Origin: Acidimicrobiia bacterium
GTDB lineage: Bacteria > Actinomycetota > Acidimicrobiia > Acidimicrobiales > SKKL01
NCBI GenBank assembly: GCA_041676705.1
Contig: JBAYRL010000006.1
Coordinates: 1-64,000 of the forward strand
Length of the DNA: 64,000 nucleotides
Direction of reading: 5' to 3'
Shown here: piece by piece, positions 1-8,265 of the stretch
Position numbering within the stretch: the first letter of the stretch is position 1
How the letters are laid out: every line of letters begins with the position of its first letter
Notes under the pieces: model-generated
The model's input: the letters and a program-made list of their open reading frames with translations, nothing else
Told to the model about the DNA's origin: nothing
The model's database searches: none
Made by a program: the position numbers and the translations under genes

Positions 1-756
1 AGCAGCCGCCGACACCACCCCAGCCTGAACCGCAGCCTCCTCAGCATTAGCACCCAACTGAGAAGACACCACCGCCAAACCAACAGCCTCCTCACCCAAA
101 GCCACCGCCGAAGAACCCACCACCCGCGACACACCTCGGGTCAGCAAACGCTCACCAATCAGGGCACCCACCACCAGGGTCACGACGGCCACAATTCCAG
201 CCATTCGGGCTCGGGAATAGTCGCTCTGGCTGCTGTCGGTTAGCGCTTGGGTGTAGGCCGTCACCCCATCAGAAACCTTGGTAATGCCAACAATCGATTC
301 GCCAAGCAGAGGAATAACCTCGGGTTGAGCCAGAATCATGGCCACTTGTTGAACGTTGACAGCATTGGCACGCACCTCGCGCAAATTGACCAGGTTGGTG
401 TTCTGGCCCCGGGCGACGTTCCACTCTTCTAACGCCGCTCTCGTGTTCGGGTCGAGTAGGTGCTCATCCAAATAGGCATGAATGTCAGCCAGATAATCGA
501 GGTTTTCTTGCATCTCATCAAGCACCGCGACCCGATCTGGTTCACGTCGGGCTTGGCCAAGTTCATAAACGTTGGTGCGAATAGCTTGAAGAACCTGAAT
601 ACCCTGCGTAGCGATGCGTTGAGTTTCAACCTGGTTCGAAATACGGGCAACGTTGTTGTTCACATTGCCGATTAACATCAAGAGCAATAATGACGCCAAA
701 ATGGCGATACCAGCTAAAGGTGCAAACGCTAGTCGGATACGTTTATTCAAAGTCAT
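1..756 (-). CDS. Methyl-accepting chemotaxis protein, N-terminal part (cut by window edge)
   Basis: This frame is open from an ATG at 756 to the first base of the window, 252 codons without a stop. The product starts with a basic cap and a membrane helix (about residues 10-30), has a predicted extracytoplasmic helical region (about 31-185), a second helix (about 187-206), and then runs into SQLGANAEEAAVQAGVVSAA, which resembles the start of the signalling coiled coil of actinobacterial chemoreceptors. Only about 25 residues separate the second membrane helix from that region, so I cannot see a full HAMP domain. The gene lies 30 bp downstream of cheW on the same strand, which supports a role as a receptor feeding the CheA/CheW kinase complex. 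The ligand is unknown and the methylation and signalling tip lies outside the window. Confidence 0.8.
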   Translation of the reverse strand, partial: MTLNKRIRLAFAPLAGIAILASLLLLMLIGNVNNNVARISNQVETQRIATQGIQVLQAIRTNVYELGQARREPDRVAVLDEMQENLDYLADIHAYLDEHLLDPNTRAALEEWNVARGQNTNLVNLREVRANAVNVQQVAMILAQPEVIPLLGESIVGITKVSDGVTAYTQALTDSSQSDYSRARMAGIVAVVTLVVGALIGERLLTRGVSRVVGSSAVALGEEAVGLAVVSSQLGANAEEAAVQAGVVSAAA

Positions 757-786
757 ACTAAAAACCTAAATCTATGGCGGAATGTA

Positions 787-1209
787 TTACACGCTGGCTA
801 CGGCTACTACGTGGGCAGTGTCTAATAGCAAAAGCAGTTGCCCATCGAGCTTGTAAGCGCCTTTAATTAAATCCATCACATTGTCCGCCAGGGTTGATGG
901 AGGCGCTTCAAAACTGTCTTGTGATACGTCAATTACTTCACCGATTTGATCGACCAGTAAACTGACCGCGCCATCCCTCATACGAACCACAACGTTCATG
1001 GGACGAAGACCTTGAGGTCTTTCCGGCAAAGACAATCGTTTACGCAGGTCGATCGCAGTCACAATCTGACCGCGAAGGTTGATCAAACCTTCCACCACTG
1101 CTGGCGACATCGGCACGGGAGTCATGTTTTGGGTGCGGATCACCTCTTGAACTTGGTCAACTTCGATCCCAAACAAGAAGCCAGCTACGTTGAAGGTACA
1201 ATATTGCAT
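787..1209 (-). CDS. cheW: Chemotaxis coupling protein CheW
   Basis: The 140-residue product is the usual length for CheW and is made of one CheW domain. The sequence opens with FNVAGFLFGIEVDQVQEV, has the GLINLRGQIVTAIDLR strand pair typical of the fold (about residues 43-58), and ends with a LLDTAHVV helix. CheW bridges chemoreceptors and the CheA kinase at the inner membrane. An AAAGGAAC ribosome-binding sequence precedes the ATG. It lies between cheA (33 bp upstream) and the MCP (30 bp downstream), consistent with one cheA-cheW-mcp transcript. No cheY, cheB or cheR is visible in the window; they would be expected beyond the left edge or elsewhere. Confidence 0.93.
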   Translation of the reverse strand: MQYCTFNVAGFLFGIEVDQVQEVIRTQNMTPVPMSPAVVEGLINLRGQIVTAIDLRKRLSLPERPQGLRPMNVVVRMRDGAVSLLVDQIGEVIDVSQDSFEAPPSTLADNVMDLIKGAYKLDGQLLLLLDTAHVVAVASV

Positions 1210-1242
1210 ACTATTTGTTCCTTTTCGTTATCATGCCGCTGC

Positions 1243-3519
1243 TCAACTAGAGAGACTCATATAATCGTGGCTCCAGTCGGAACCAATCGAAGACAACGGT
1301 GCTCCAAGCAACATGTCTATGTCGATCACGTCGGTAACCTCACCACCTAAGGTTGTTACGAAAGATGCCGAGCCGTTCTCTTCAACTAAACGAGGGGCGG
1401 TGCCAGCCGAATCGTTCACAATATCGATGATGTTGTCGACGACTAAACCAATCTGATTATCATCAGCACCCCACACCACCACATTGAGGTTGCCTCGTTC
1501 AGCCCACGCAACAGATGCTGGCACACCTACGTTGGCGACCGCCGCCAGCGATACCAGCGGCAAAAGTTCGCCACGATATTGAACAACAACACCTCGCGAG
1601 CTGTATTCAACAGCCGAATTCGGAATCTGCTCTAAGCGAGAAACCGTGGACAAAGCCACGGCGGCACGTTGGCCACCACCCACGCCAACAACCAACATGG
1701 CGTCTTCATCAACCTGGCTGATTTCTTCCACCTCAGCCACCGGTGAATCATGGACACGAGATTTATCATGCGAAACCACGGCTGAACGTTGTGCCAAACC
1801 TAGAATGTCAAGGATCAGCGCTACTCGTCCATCGCCCATAATGGTGGCCCCAGCAAAGGTGCCCACGTCGTGGAGTTGGGCGCTAAGCGGTTTAACCACA
1901 ATCTCTTGGGTGTCGGTGATCGAATCAACGATTAGGCCGAATTGATGGTTGTCAGATTGCAAGACCACCAAGTTCACTTGGCGACGCTCGCTAAGCGGCA
2001 ACGCTTCCAAGCCCAATTCACTGGAAAGATCGACCAGTGGTAGCAACCTACCCCGAAGTCGAAACACCGGAGCCCCATGAATCCACTCGATATCATGGCG
2101 AAGCTCGTTGTTTTCTAGACGCACCAGCTCCAACAAGCTCACCTGGGGAATGGCAAAACGTTCATCGCCACAACCCACCATTAGGGCCGGGATAATGGCC
2201 AAGGTCAGCGGAATTTTGACCCGGAAGGTTGAACCCACACCCGCTTCGGTGGTGACATCCAAACTGCCGCCGATACGTTCGATGTTGGTACGAACCACAT
2301 CCATCCCCACTCCACGGCCGGAAACGTTGGTAACCACAGCCGCGGTGGAAAAGCCAGGGGTGAAGATGAGATTTACCAGCTCTCGCTGGCTCATCCGCGC
2401 TACCGCATCGGGCTCGATAAGACCTTTCTCAATGGCCTTTTGCGCCACTCGATCCACATTAATTCCAGCGCCGTCATCCGAAATTTCGATGATGACCTGT
2501 CCACCCTCATGGAAAGCCCGCAAGCTTAGAACGCCCTCGGCAGGCTTGCCCAAACGCTGACGTTCCTCGGGTGACTCGATTCCGTGATCCACCGAGTTGC
2601 GTACCAGGTGGGTTAGTGGATCTTTAATGGCCTCCACAATTGTTTTATCGAGCTCGGTGTCCGAGCCTTCCATTTCGACATGGACCATCTTTTTACTGGC
2701 CCGAGCTAAGTCACGCACGACCCGCGGAAAACGATTCCACACGTTGCCAATGGGCTGCATGCGGGTGCGCATCACACCTTCTTGAAGTTCGGTGGTGATG
2801 AGATTTAAACGTTGTGCGGGCAGACTCAAGGCGTCTTCAACCCGACCTTCGTCTTGAGACAGCTGCACTATTTCGTTGCGAGCAAGCACCAGCTCACCCA
2901 CCAGATTCATCAAATCATCAAGGAGCTCAACATCAACCCGAATCGTGGATTCGGAACGGCTGGATGCCCGTTGGCTAGTTTGGGTTTGTTGCGCTTCTTC
3001 AATATCTTCGGCAGCTGCATCATTTTCGGCAGCTACATCGCCATAATCGGTGAGAACCTCGCTGAGGGGCTGTACCTCACCGTTAGTTTCGGGCTCATCT
3101 TGTTGCAAACGCAAAAGCTCATTTACCAGCTCGGGATACGACGAGGTGCCATCGCTACGTGTGGATTCAACGGTGGCCATCATCTCGCGAATAGCGTCAC
3201 CGGTAAGTAACAAAGCCGTAGTAATTTCGGCCGTGACCTGCAATTCACCGTCACGTAACCGCGACAAAAGGTTTTCGGCGGTGTGGGCCAAAGATTCTAA
3301 ATTGCCAAAACCCAAGAACCCGCAGGTGCCTTTGATGGTGTGCATGGTTCTAAAGATTGACGCTAAGACTTCCGTGGAATGGTTGTCTTCCAAAGTGACG
3401 AGATCTTGATCGAGCTGGTCCAGTGCCTCGCTACTTTCAATCAAGAATTCGCCGATGATCTCATCCAACATTTCGTCGTCGAGACCATGATCCATTGACT
3501 CGTTATCGCTCATCCGCAT
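1243..3519 (-). CDS. cheA: Chemotaxis histidine kinase CheA with two C-terminal CheW-like domains
   Basis: The 758-residue product has an HPt domain (about 12-115) with phospho-acceptor His60 in MHTIKGTCGFLG, an acidic low-complexity linker (about 140-190), the dimerisation segment (about 192-260), and a HATPase_c domain with N box LVRNSVDHGIE (about 305-315), DDGAG (348-352) and GRGVGMDV (401-408). Two CheW-like domains follow (about 441-575 and 600-740). There is no room for a P2 (CheY-binding) domain between HPt and the dimerisation segment, only the linker. CheA autophosphorylates and passes phosphate to response regulators under receptor control. The annotated start gives MRMSDNES; the ATG two codons later (3513) is an equally good start. 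It heads the minus-strand chemotaxis block. Confidence 0.93.
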   Translation of the reverse strand: MRMSDNESMDHGLDDEMLDEIIGEFLIESSEALDQLDQDLVTLEDNHSTEVLASIFRTMHTIKGTCGFLGFGNLESLAHTAENLLSRLRDGELQVTAEITTALLLTGDAIREMMATVESTRSDGTSSYPELVNELLRLQQDEPETNGEVQPLSEVLTDYGDVAAENDAAAEDIEEAQQTQTSQRASSRSESTIRVDVELLDDLMNLVGELVLARNEIVQLSQDEGRVEDALSLPAQRLNLITTELQEGVMRTRMQPIGNVWNRFPRVVRDLARASKKMVHVEMEGSDTELDKTIVEAIKDPLTHLVRNSVDHGIESPEERQRLGKPAEGVLSLRAFHEGGQVIIEISDDGAGINVDRVAQKAIEKGLIEPDAVARMSQRELVNLIFTPGFSTAAVVTNVSGRGVGMDVVRTNIERIGGSLDVTTEAGVGSTFRVKIPLTLAIIPALMVGCGDERFAIPQVSLLELVRLENNELRHDIEWIHGAPVFRLRGRLLPLVDLSSELGLEALPLSERRQVNLVVLQSDNHQFGLIVDSITDTQEIVVKPLSAQLHDVGTFAGATIMGDGRVALILDILGLAQRSAVVSHDKSRVHDSPVAEVEEISQVDEDAMLVVGVGGGQRAAVALSTVSRLEQIPNSAVEYSSRGVVVQYRGELLPLVSLAAVANVGVPASVAWAERGNLNVVVWGADDNQIGLVVDNIIDIVNDSAGTAPRLVEENGSASFVTTLGGEVTDVIDIDMLLGAPLSSIGSDWSHDYMSLSS

Positions 3520-3639
3520 CCATCCCTGAGAGACCCACGTGAGCTTGATCGGCCCTACCTAAGACCAAATAAGCATTGGGGTTTCATTCAAGGTAGAGAT
3601 GAGCACTATGGCCCAGCATCTAAGATGGCGGGAATCTTT

Positions 3640-3645
3640 AGGAGG
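3640..3645 (+). promoter_or_regulatory. Strong ribosome-binding site that fixes the LLM oxidoreductase start
   Basis: AGGAGG lies 6 nt before the ATG at 3652. A longer reading from 3625 would place this perfect Shine-Dalgarno inside the coding region, so 3652 is preferred. Confidence 0.8.
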
Positions 3646-3651
3646 AAACAG

Positions 3652-4560
3652 ATGAATCAAAAACCAGCCGTTTCTCTGGTAGCCGTACCCGGCAAGAAGG
3701 CTCGAACGATTGAGTTCGCCCAGGAGATTGAACGCCGTGGTTTTGCCGGTATTTATTGTCCCAGCATGGGTGACGCCATGGGTTTGTGCCAGGCATTAGC
3801 GCATACCACTTCTACCATCGAATTCGGCACCGCTATTCAGCCCATCTACTTGCGCCATGCCGTTGATTTGGCGAGTCATGCTGGCACTATTCATGAAATT
3901 TCAGGGGGTCGTTTCCGTTTAGGGGTGGGTGTGAGCCACGCTCCGGCTAACGACCGTTTAGGGGTGGACAGCTCACGACCACTTTCCGACATTCGTGACT
4001 ATGTGACGGCAATTCAGGGGGCCACACGCCAAGCTGGCGAATTGCCCCCGATTGTGACCGCTACCTTACGTGACAAAATGCTTGATTTATCACTTGAGCT
4101 GGCCGATGGTGCCATTTGGGCAAACGCTAGCCTCTCATATATTCGCGACCATTCAGTCCCTCGCATACCCAAAGAAAAACGTGACAGCGGCTTTTTTGTG
4201 GGAAATATGATACCGACCGTGATCGATGATGATCGCGATGCCGCCCGGGCTATCCACCGGCGCACCCTTAGTGGCTATGTGATGTTGCCGAACTACCGTA
4301 ATTATTGGAAAGCGGCTGGTTACGAGGAAGAAATGATGGCAATTGAGGCGGCACTTGAAGAAGGCAACCGCGAGGCGCTACCTGGGCTAATGAGCAATCG
4401 CTGGCTAGATGACTGCACACTTTCGGGTTCGGTAGGCGAAGTACGCGAAGGAATTGAAGCCTGGTTCGAGGCTGGGGTAACCACCCCCATCATGGTGATG
4501 TCGTCTACCAAAGGCGGCCAATTTGCAGCTATCGAAGAGCTTTTTGAGGCCTTTGAATAA
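3652..4560 (+). CDS. LLM-class (luciferase-like) F420-dependent oxidoreductase
   Basis: The roughly 302-residue product belongs to the bacterial luciferase-like TIM-barrel family. Visible signs are the opening strand with VPGKKARTIEFAQEIERRGF, FGTAIQPIYLRHAVDLASHA (strand 3 and following helix), and SGGRFRLGVGVSH, a typical family signature. In actinobacteria most members use coenzyme F420 rather than FMN; cofC at 11.6 kb shows the host makes F420. The substrate cannot be read from sequence. The gene is monocistronic on the plus strand, divergent from cheA and convergent with imuB (16 bp between stops). The start was chosen by the AGGAGG at 3640-3645. Confidence 0.88.
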   Translation: MNQKPAVSLVAVPGKKARTIEFAQEIERRGFAGIYCPSMGDAMGLCQALAHTTSTIEFGTAIQPIYLRHAVDLASHAGTIHEISGGRFRLGVGVSHAPANDRLGVDSSRPLSDIRDYVTAIQGATRQAGELPPIVTATLRDKMLDLSLELADGAIWANASLSYIRDHSVPRIPKEKRDSGFFVGNMIPTVIDDDRDAARAIHRRTLSGYVMLPNYRNYWKAAGYEEEMMAIEAALEEGNREALPGLMSNRWLDDCTLSGSVGEVREGIEAWFEAGVTTPIMVMSSTKGGQFAAIEELFEAFE

Positions 4561-4576
4561 GGGCTGTGAACAACGG

Positions 4577-5977
4577 CTAATCGTATAAAGCTTCCACCCA
4601 CCAATGCCCGTTTTCAAGCACCATCAACCTGGCGACTCCATCGGTTGTAACAAGCTGGAAACGGGCATACCTACGATGATTTTGATAGTTCCACCATCGT
4701 TCACTCAAAGGCCACGGACCAGCCCACGACTGAACTTCGCTCCAGCCCGTCTTTGGGGTTTGGCCCTCTACTCGTACCAGATGCGGGGGCGCGCTTAACA
4801 TTCCACGTCCGCTTACCGCAACCGGGTCGCCTTGACGGTCAACCACCCAAGCTTGAACCGTTTTCCTTCCATACACCGTGGCTGGTGCTGGCAACGGCAG
4901 CTGGTTAGGCCAAGGTTTCTGCTCTGGGGCTGCCTTTGGTTGGGTGAGATCTTCATGCTCCAGAGGAACCAAGCTTATTTGGCGACCAAAATCTCGGCCT
5001 CCCCGCCATTGGGGCACCTTTAGTGAAGCTGGTTCAAGCAAAGAACTTAACCTTCTAAAGGCTTTAATAGCTTCATGAGCAGGACTGAAGAGCTCTTCAC
5101 CCCAAAGCTGGGCTTGATAATGAGACGCCGGACGAAGCTCTAGTGGCATCAGAACCAAACGAGTTATACCCCCATGGGGACGCTTGTTAGCTGGTTGCGA
5201 CAACCAGCCTTCAAGCTGCCAACGCACTTGAGAACTCAATACCTTCGAACTGATTAAACCACTTTGGCGCCATTGCCTACTTAAGGTTTCGCCGTATTCT
5301 GTTTCTGCTTGAATGCTGAGCAGAGCACATTGCATAAACTGCTTTGATAATTTCTCATGCAGCTCTTCCGCCAAAGACTTTACGATAAAGATTACTTGTT
5401 CAACTTGATTGACTGGCACCTCGAAGTTAACAGCCACACTTTCATCGCTTGGCGCTAGCGTAGGTTTAATAGTTTCCTCATCTTGCCCACTAGCTAGTTG
5501 ATAGGCCTGTTGGCCTTCCAAGCCAAACCTGGTGACCACGTCTTTTAGAGACAGTGAAGTAAAATCACCCAAAGTTTCTATACCCAGAAGCTTAAGGGTG
5601 CTCACAAGGCCAGAACTTGCTAGCCAATCAATAGGTTGGCTAGCTAAAAACTTGGGTGATGTACCTCTGGGCACCACCAAAGAACCAGAACCTGGTTGGC
5701 TAGATGCCACCAAAGCACTAAAAAGTCCATCGGCGGTGCCAATCCGTACCGTCTGGACACCGGGAGTTTCGACCAAAGCCGTAAACAAGGTCGCTAGAAA
5801 AGCTTCTTCTCCACCGAAATATCGGGCAGGACCAATAGTGGCAAAGCGGAAGGTACCCAGGCTAAGAACCTCAATTTCAGCCACATACCTACCTAAAGTT
5901 TCAAGCACCTCTTCGTTATGGTCGAGGCCTGAACACCAGATGACCGTAGTGCGGGTGGGCAAAGCTGTTGCCAGCAT
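4577..5977 (-). CDS. imuB: ImuB-like Y-family polymerase homologue (mutasome), N-terminally short
   Basis: The 466-residue product matches actinobacterial ImuB from the RFATIGPARYFGGEEA segment (about 43-58) onward. It has a helix-hairpin-helix region (about 128-165, LLGIETLGDFTSL) and a C-terminal part with a PWPNQLPLPAPATVY segment (355-369). QAQLWG (288-293) sits where mycobacterial ImuB carries its beta-clamp motif QLPLWG. ImuB is a catalytically inactive Y-family protein that links ImuA' and DnaE2 to the clamp in damage-induced mutagenesis. The N-terminal palm segment normally preceding GPARYFGGEEA is largely missing; the only upstream in-frame sequence (5978-6022) has no start codon and ends at a stop. 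The ATG shares one base with the imuA' stop (TAATG), so the genes are coupled. dnaE2 is not in the window. Confidence 0.83.
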   Translation of the reverse strand: MLATALPTRTTVIWCSGLDHNEEVLETLGRYVAEIEVLSLGTFRFATIGPARYFGGEEAFLATLFTALVETPGVQTVRIGTADGLFSALVASSQPGSGSLVVPRGTSPKFLASQPIDWLASSGLVSTLKLLGIETLGDFTSLSLKDVVTRFGLEGQQAYQLASGQDEETIKPTLAPSDESVAVNFEVPVNQVEQVIFIVKSLAEELHEKLSKQFMQCALLSIQAETEYGETLSRQWRQSGLISSKVLSSQVRWQLEGWLSQPANKRPHGGITRLVLMPLELRPASHYQAQLWGEELFSPAHEAIKAFRRLSSLLEPASLKVPQWRGGRDFGRQISLVPLEHEDLTQPKAAPEQKPWPNQLPLPAPATVYGRKTVQAWVVDRQGDPVAVSGRGMLSAPPHLVRVEGQTPKTGWSEVQSWAGPWPLSERWWNYQNHRRYARFQLVTTDGVARLMVLENGHWWVEALYD

Positions 5978-6663
5978 TAAATTGCCCTTAGGCTTGTTAC
6001 CGGTACCGGGGAAGAAGCGGATTCAACTTTACCCTCAGGCCCTGGTAGCCAAACTTGCACACTACGTTCTTGAGATGCTTTACGTCGGCCCCGAGAGCGT
6101 ATATTCACACGCCTTAAACGTAAATGCCCATGACCGTTACCTAAACCTTCCCAACTTAGGGTTGAAGCCCACAAAGTAATATCGGGAGTAGTGTGCCAAG
6201 AAGTGTTTACACTAATTAAAGTTGTGCCCCTGGTACGTAACCTAGAGGTTAAATGACGATGTTCACGGCCGTTTAAGCGAAGGTTATTAACCATAATTAG
6301 CTCGACCGAGCCAACCAAGATATCTAAAGCCAGCAAAGTTTCTTCAGACGAGCTTACGTCGGCTATAACTAAACGATTGAGGTTAACCCCTAGGTTGTGG
6401 GCAGCCACCAAACCTAACGATGGCCAGCCCAGAGCCACCACCCACGAGCCTTGTGCGGTAGTGGCCGCGGCCAAAGCTAAAGCCAATGACGAGTTAGCTG
6501 ACCCCGCTTGAGCTGCTAATGACACCACCCAGCCTTTAGGCAAGTCACCACCAAAAAGTGGTTGCAAAGGCTCTAGTAAAGGGAGGTGAGTTCCCTTGGG
6601 TGAGACAACACCGTCTAGCTCTTGAAGATGTTGAAGAACGGCTTGGTGCTTAGCTAACCCCAC
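5977..6663 (-). CDS. imuA': ImuA'-like RecA-fold mutasome protein
   Basis: This 228-residue protein has the RecA-like ATPase outline: a P-loop-like segment VSLAAQAGSANSSLALAL (about 47-64), a hydrophobic strand GSWVVALGWPSLGLVAA (about 72-88) and a late LISVNTSWH strand. The P-loop lacks the invariant Lys of a Walker A motif, which from memory is normal for actinobacterial ImuA' relatives. In mycobacteria ImuA' is an essential partner of ImuB and DnaE2 in induced mutagenesis. The start is a GTG at 6663. It is translationally coupled to imuB. I see no clear LexA (SOS) box just upstream, so regulation is open. Confidence 0.75.
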   Translation of the reverse strand: MGLAKHQAVLQHLQELDGVVSPKGTHLPLLEPLQPLFGGDLPKGWVVSLAAQAGSANSSLALALAAATTAQGSWVVALGWPSLGLVAAHNLGVNLNRLVIADVSSSEETLLALDILVGSVELIMVNNLRLNGREHRHLTSRLRTRGTTLISVNTSWHTTPDITLWASTLSWEGLGNGHGHLRLRRVNIRSRGRRKASQERSVQVWLPGPEGKVESASSPVPVTSLRAI

Positions 6664-6706
6664 CTAACCATTATCGAACATGCGTTCGTGTTGGGCAAGC
6701 GCGACT

Positions 6707-7033
6707 TTAGTCTTCGCCAAACCCTTCTACCGGAGCGACTTCAACGCCAGGCAGATAATAGATGTAGAGATCTTCGATGATTTCTTTAAGACCGCTCGAG
6801 TTACGGTGCTCATCTAAGGTGACCGTAATGACATTGGCGTAAATATGAACGCTTTCAATGCCCCCGTGCTCGAACAAGCTACGTGCCAACCGATCTGGGG
6901 GACGATCGCCTTCGATCAAAGTGCCCGCTACATAGCGTTCATGCCCCATCCCAGTGAGTGAACGGTTAATCTCGAAACGAACCGTTCCGGGGATGCTTGA
7001 TGGTTTCTCGATAACAGTTACTGGCTGGCCCAT
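6707..7033 (-). CDS. Stand-alone Nfu/NifU N-terminal domain protein
   Basis: The 108-residue product is a single Nfu_N-type domain: FEINRSLTGMGHERYVAG, then DRLARSLFEHGGIESVHIY and NVITVTLDE. In the fused family this domain precedes a C-terminal NifU domain with a CxxC that binds a transient Fe-S cluster; here that part and all Cys residues are absent. A role in Fe-S protein maturation or in binding another scaffold is possible but not shown. It is preceded by an AAGGGT ribosome-binding sequence and sits between a membrane protein gene (31 bp upstream) and imuA' (43 bp downstream), all on the minus strand. Confidence 0.72.
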   Translation of the reverse strand: MGQPVTVIEKPSSIPGTVRFEINRSLTGMGHERYVAGTLIEGDRPPDRLARSLFEHGGIESVHIYANVITVTLDEHRNSSGLKEIIEDLYIYYLPGVEVAPVEGFGED

Positions 7034-7064
7034 GGTGACCCTTGATTCTAGTCGAGACTTCCGC

Positions 7065-7574
7065 TTAACCGGGTATTGTCGAACGGGAAGAGTTAACCAC
7101 CGGCCAACTACGGCGTAAACCCCAGCCCGCCGTACCAGCCACGATTAACGAACCCACCATTAAAAAAGTGTGAATCATCTTAAAGCTAGTGGTGTGATTC
7201 GAGTCGAGCATGATGCCAAAACCCTGCACCAGCCAGACCAAAGTAGTGAAGACAATTAGCACTGCTGCTAGCTGACGACCCCATTCGGGAATACCAGCCC
7301 TAACTCGCCAACCATCGCTGCTTCGAAGGGCAAACTCACGCCAGTTTCGTTGCTGGCGACCCATCCAACAAGACACCAGCAGCACCGCCCCTAAACCCAC
7401 AAAAAGAAGCGACATAACCAAGCGAAAAACTAAGCCCGGGCCATGCAGCGTGTCGGTAGAAATAACATTGCGGACACGCCCAATCCACATAGTCACGCTT
7501 AAGAGCCCCAATGCGACCAAAGGCCAGGTTCGTGACCACCACCCAGGAACCGGCGAGGACCAGGAAGGATTCAT
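7065..7574 (-). CDS. Uncharacterised membrane protein, four predicted helices
   Basis: The product (169 residues from this start) has four likely transmembrane segments: near TWPLVALGLLSVTMWIG, LVFRLVMSLLFVGLGAVLLV, LAAVLIVFTTLVWLVQGFG and HTFLMVGSLIVAGTAGWG. I recognise no family. The open frame extends upstream to 7679, but that would overlap rnhB by 71 bases, so the internal ATG at 7574 (MNPSWSSP), 34 bp past the rnhB stop, is preferred. No clear Shine-Dalgarno precedes either start, so the N-terminus is uncertain. It probably lies in one transcript with rnhB. Confidence 0.6.
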   Translation of the reverse strand: MNPSWSSPVPGWWSRTWPLVALGLLSVTMWIGRVRNVISTDTLHGPGLVFRLVMSLLFVGLGAVLLVSCWMGRQQRNWREFALRSSDGWRVRAGIPEWGRQLAAVLIVFTTLVWLVQGFGIMLDSNHTTSFKMIHTFLMVGSLIVAGTAGWGLRRSWPVVNSSRSTIPG

Positions 7575-7608
7575 GTTAAATGAAGGTACCGCGCTATTTT
7601 CATTACGT

Positions 7609-8250
7609 CTAAATAGCCCCTTGAAAAGCCAAAGAACCCATGTATTTCCAGCTTCTACGGTGAATCGAAGTGGGTCCATAGCCAGCTAAAGCCATCCGGT
7701 GACGTGGTGCTGGATAACCCTTATTACGTTCGAATTCAAACGGCGGGAAAGACTCGGATAGCTCGCGCATCAGCCGATCTCGAGTCACTTTCGCCACAAT
7801 CGAAGCGGCGGCAATTGACAACGAAATAGTATCGCCGCGCACCACCAGCTGGGTCTTGCCACCACCCACAAAATCCCAGTTACCATCAACCAAAATGCGA
7901 TCAGGTGTTACTCCCAAACCCGCAATAGCTCGCTGCGCAGCTAACTTCTGGGCCTGCGACATACCTAGCTCGTCGCATTCAGCCGGGCTCACGTGCCCTA
8001 CCGAGAACGTGCTCACCCAATCAACAACGCGGGCATAAGCGGTTTCTCGCTCCGCTTCCTTAAGCATTTTGGAGTCACGAAGCTTGTACAAGCGACGCTC
8101 TTTCGGTAGCACCACCGCACCCACGCTAAGGGGCCCAGCCCACGCGCCTCGACCAACCTCATCTATCCCCACCACCACCTCTTCGCCAGCATTCCAACAA
8201 GCTTTTTCTAGCTGGAGGTGAGGCGCAGATGACCGCTTGGTGGAGCCCAA
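7609..8250 (-). CDS. rnhB: Ribonuclease HII
   Basis: The 213-residue product has the RNase HII signature GIDEVGRGAWAGPLSVGAVVLP (key Asp and Glu in DEVGRG), the conserved RDSKMLKE segment (about residues 57-64), ILVDGNWDF with the third acidic residue, and SIAAASIVAKVTRDRLM with the fourth. It nicks the RNA strand of RNA-DNA hybrids and removes single ribonucleotides from DNA. The start is a TTG at 8250; there is no ATG before the catalytic motif. Only 15 bp separate it from the upstream gene. Confidence 0.93.
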   Translation of the reverse strand: MGSTKRSSAPHLQLEKACWNAGEEVVVGIDEVGRGAWAGPLSVGAVVLPKERRLYKLRDSKMLKEAERETAYARVVDWVSTFSVGHVSPAECDELGMSQAQKLAAQRAIAGLGVTPDRILVDGNWDFVGGGKTQLVVRGDTISLSIAAASIVAKVTRDRLMRELSESFPPFEFERNKGYPAPRHRMALAGYGPTSIHRRSWKYMGSLAFQGAI

Positions 8251-8265
8251 GAAACTAACGTTCTT

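Noticed and set aside
1012..1350. Plus-strand ORFs across cheW and cheA (for example 1012-1350 and 2108-2560)
   Set aside because: They lie antisense to clear chemotaxis genes, show low-complexity Arg/Ser/Thr compositions typical of reverse-frame reading, and have no recognisable domain.
5977..6663. Loss of the Walker A lysine in ImuA' as evidence of inactivation
   Set aside because: Actinobacterial ImuA' relatives commonly lack the canonical P-loop lysine (from memory), so this is probably normal for the family.
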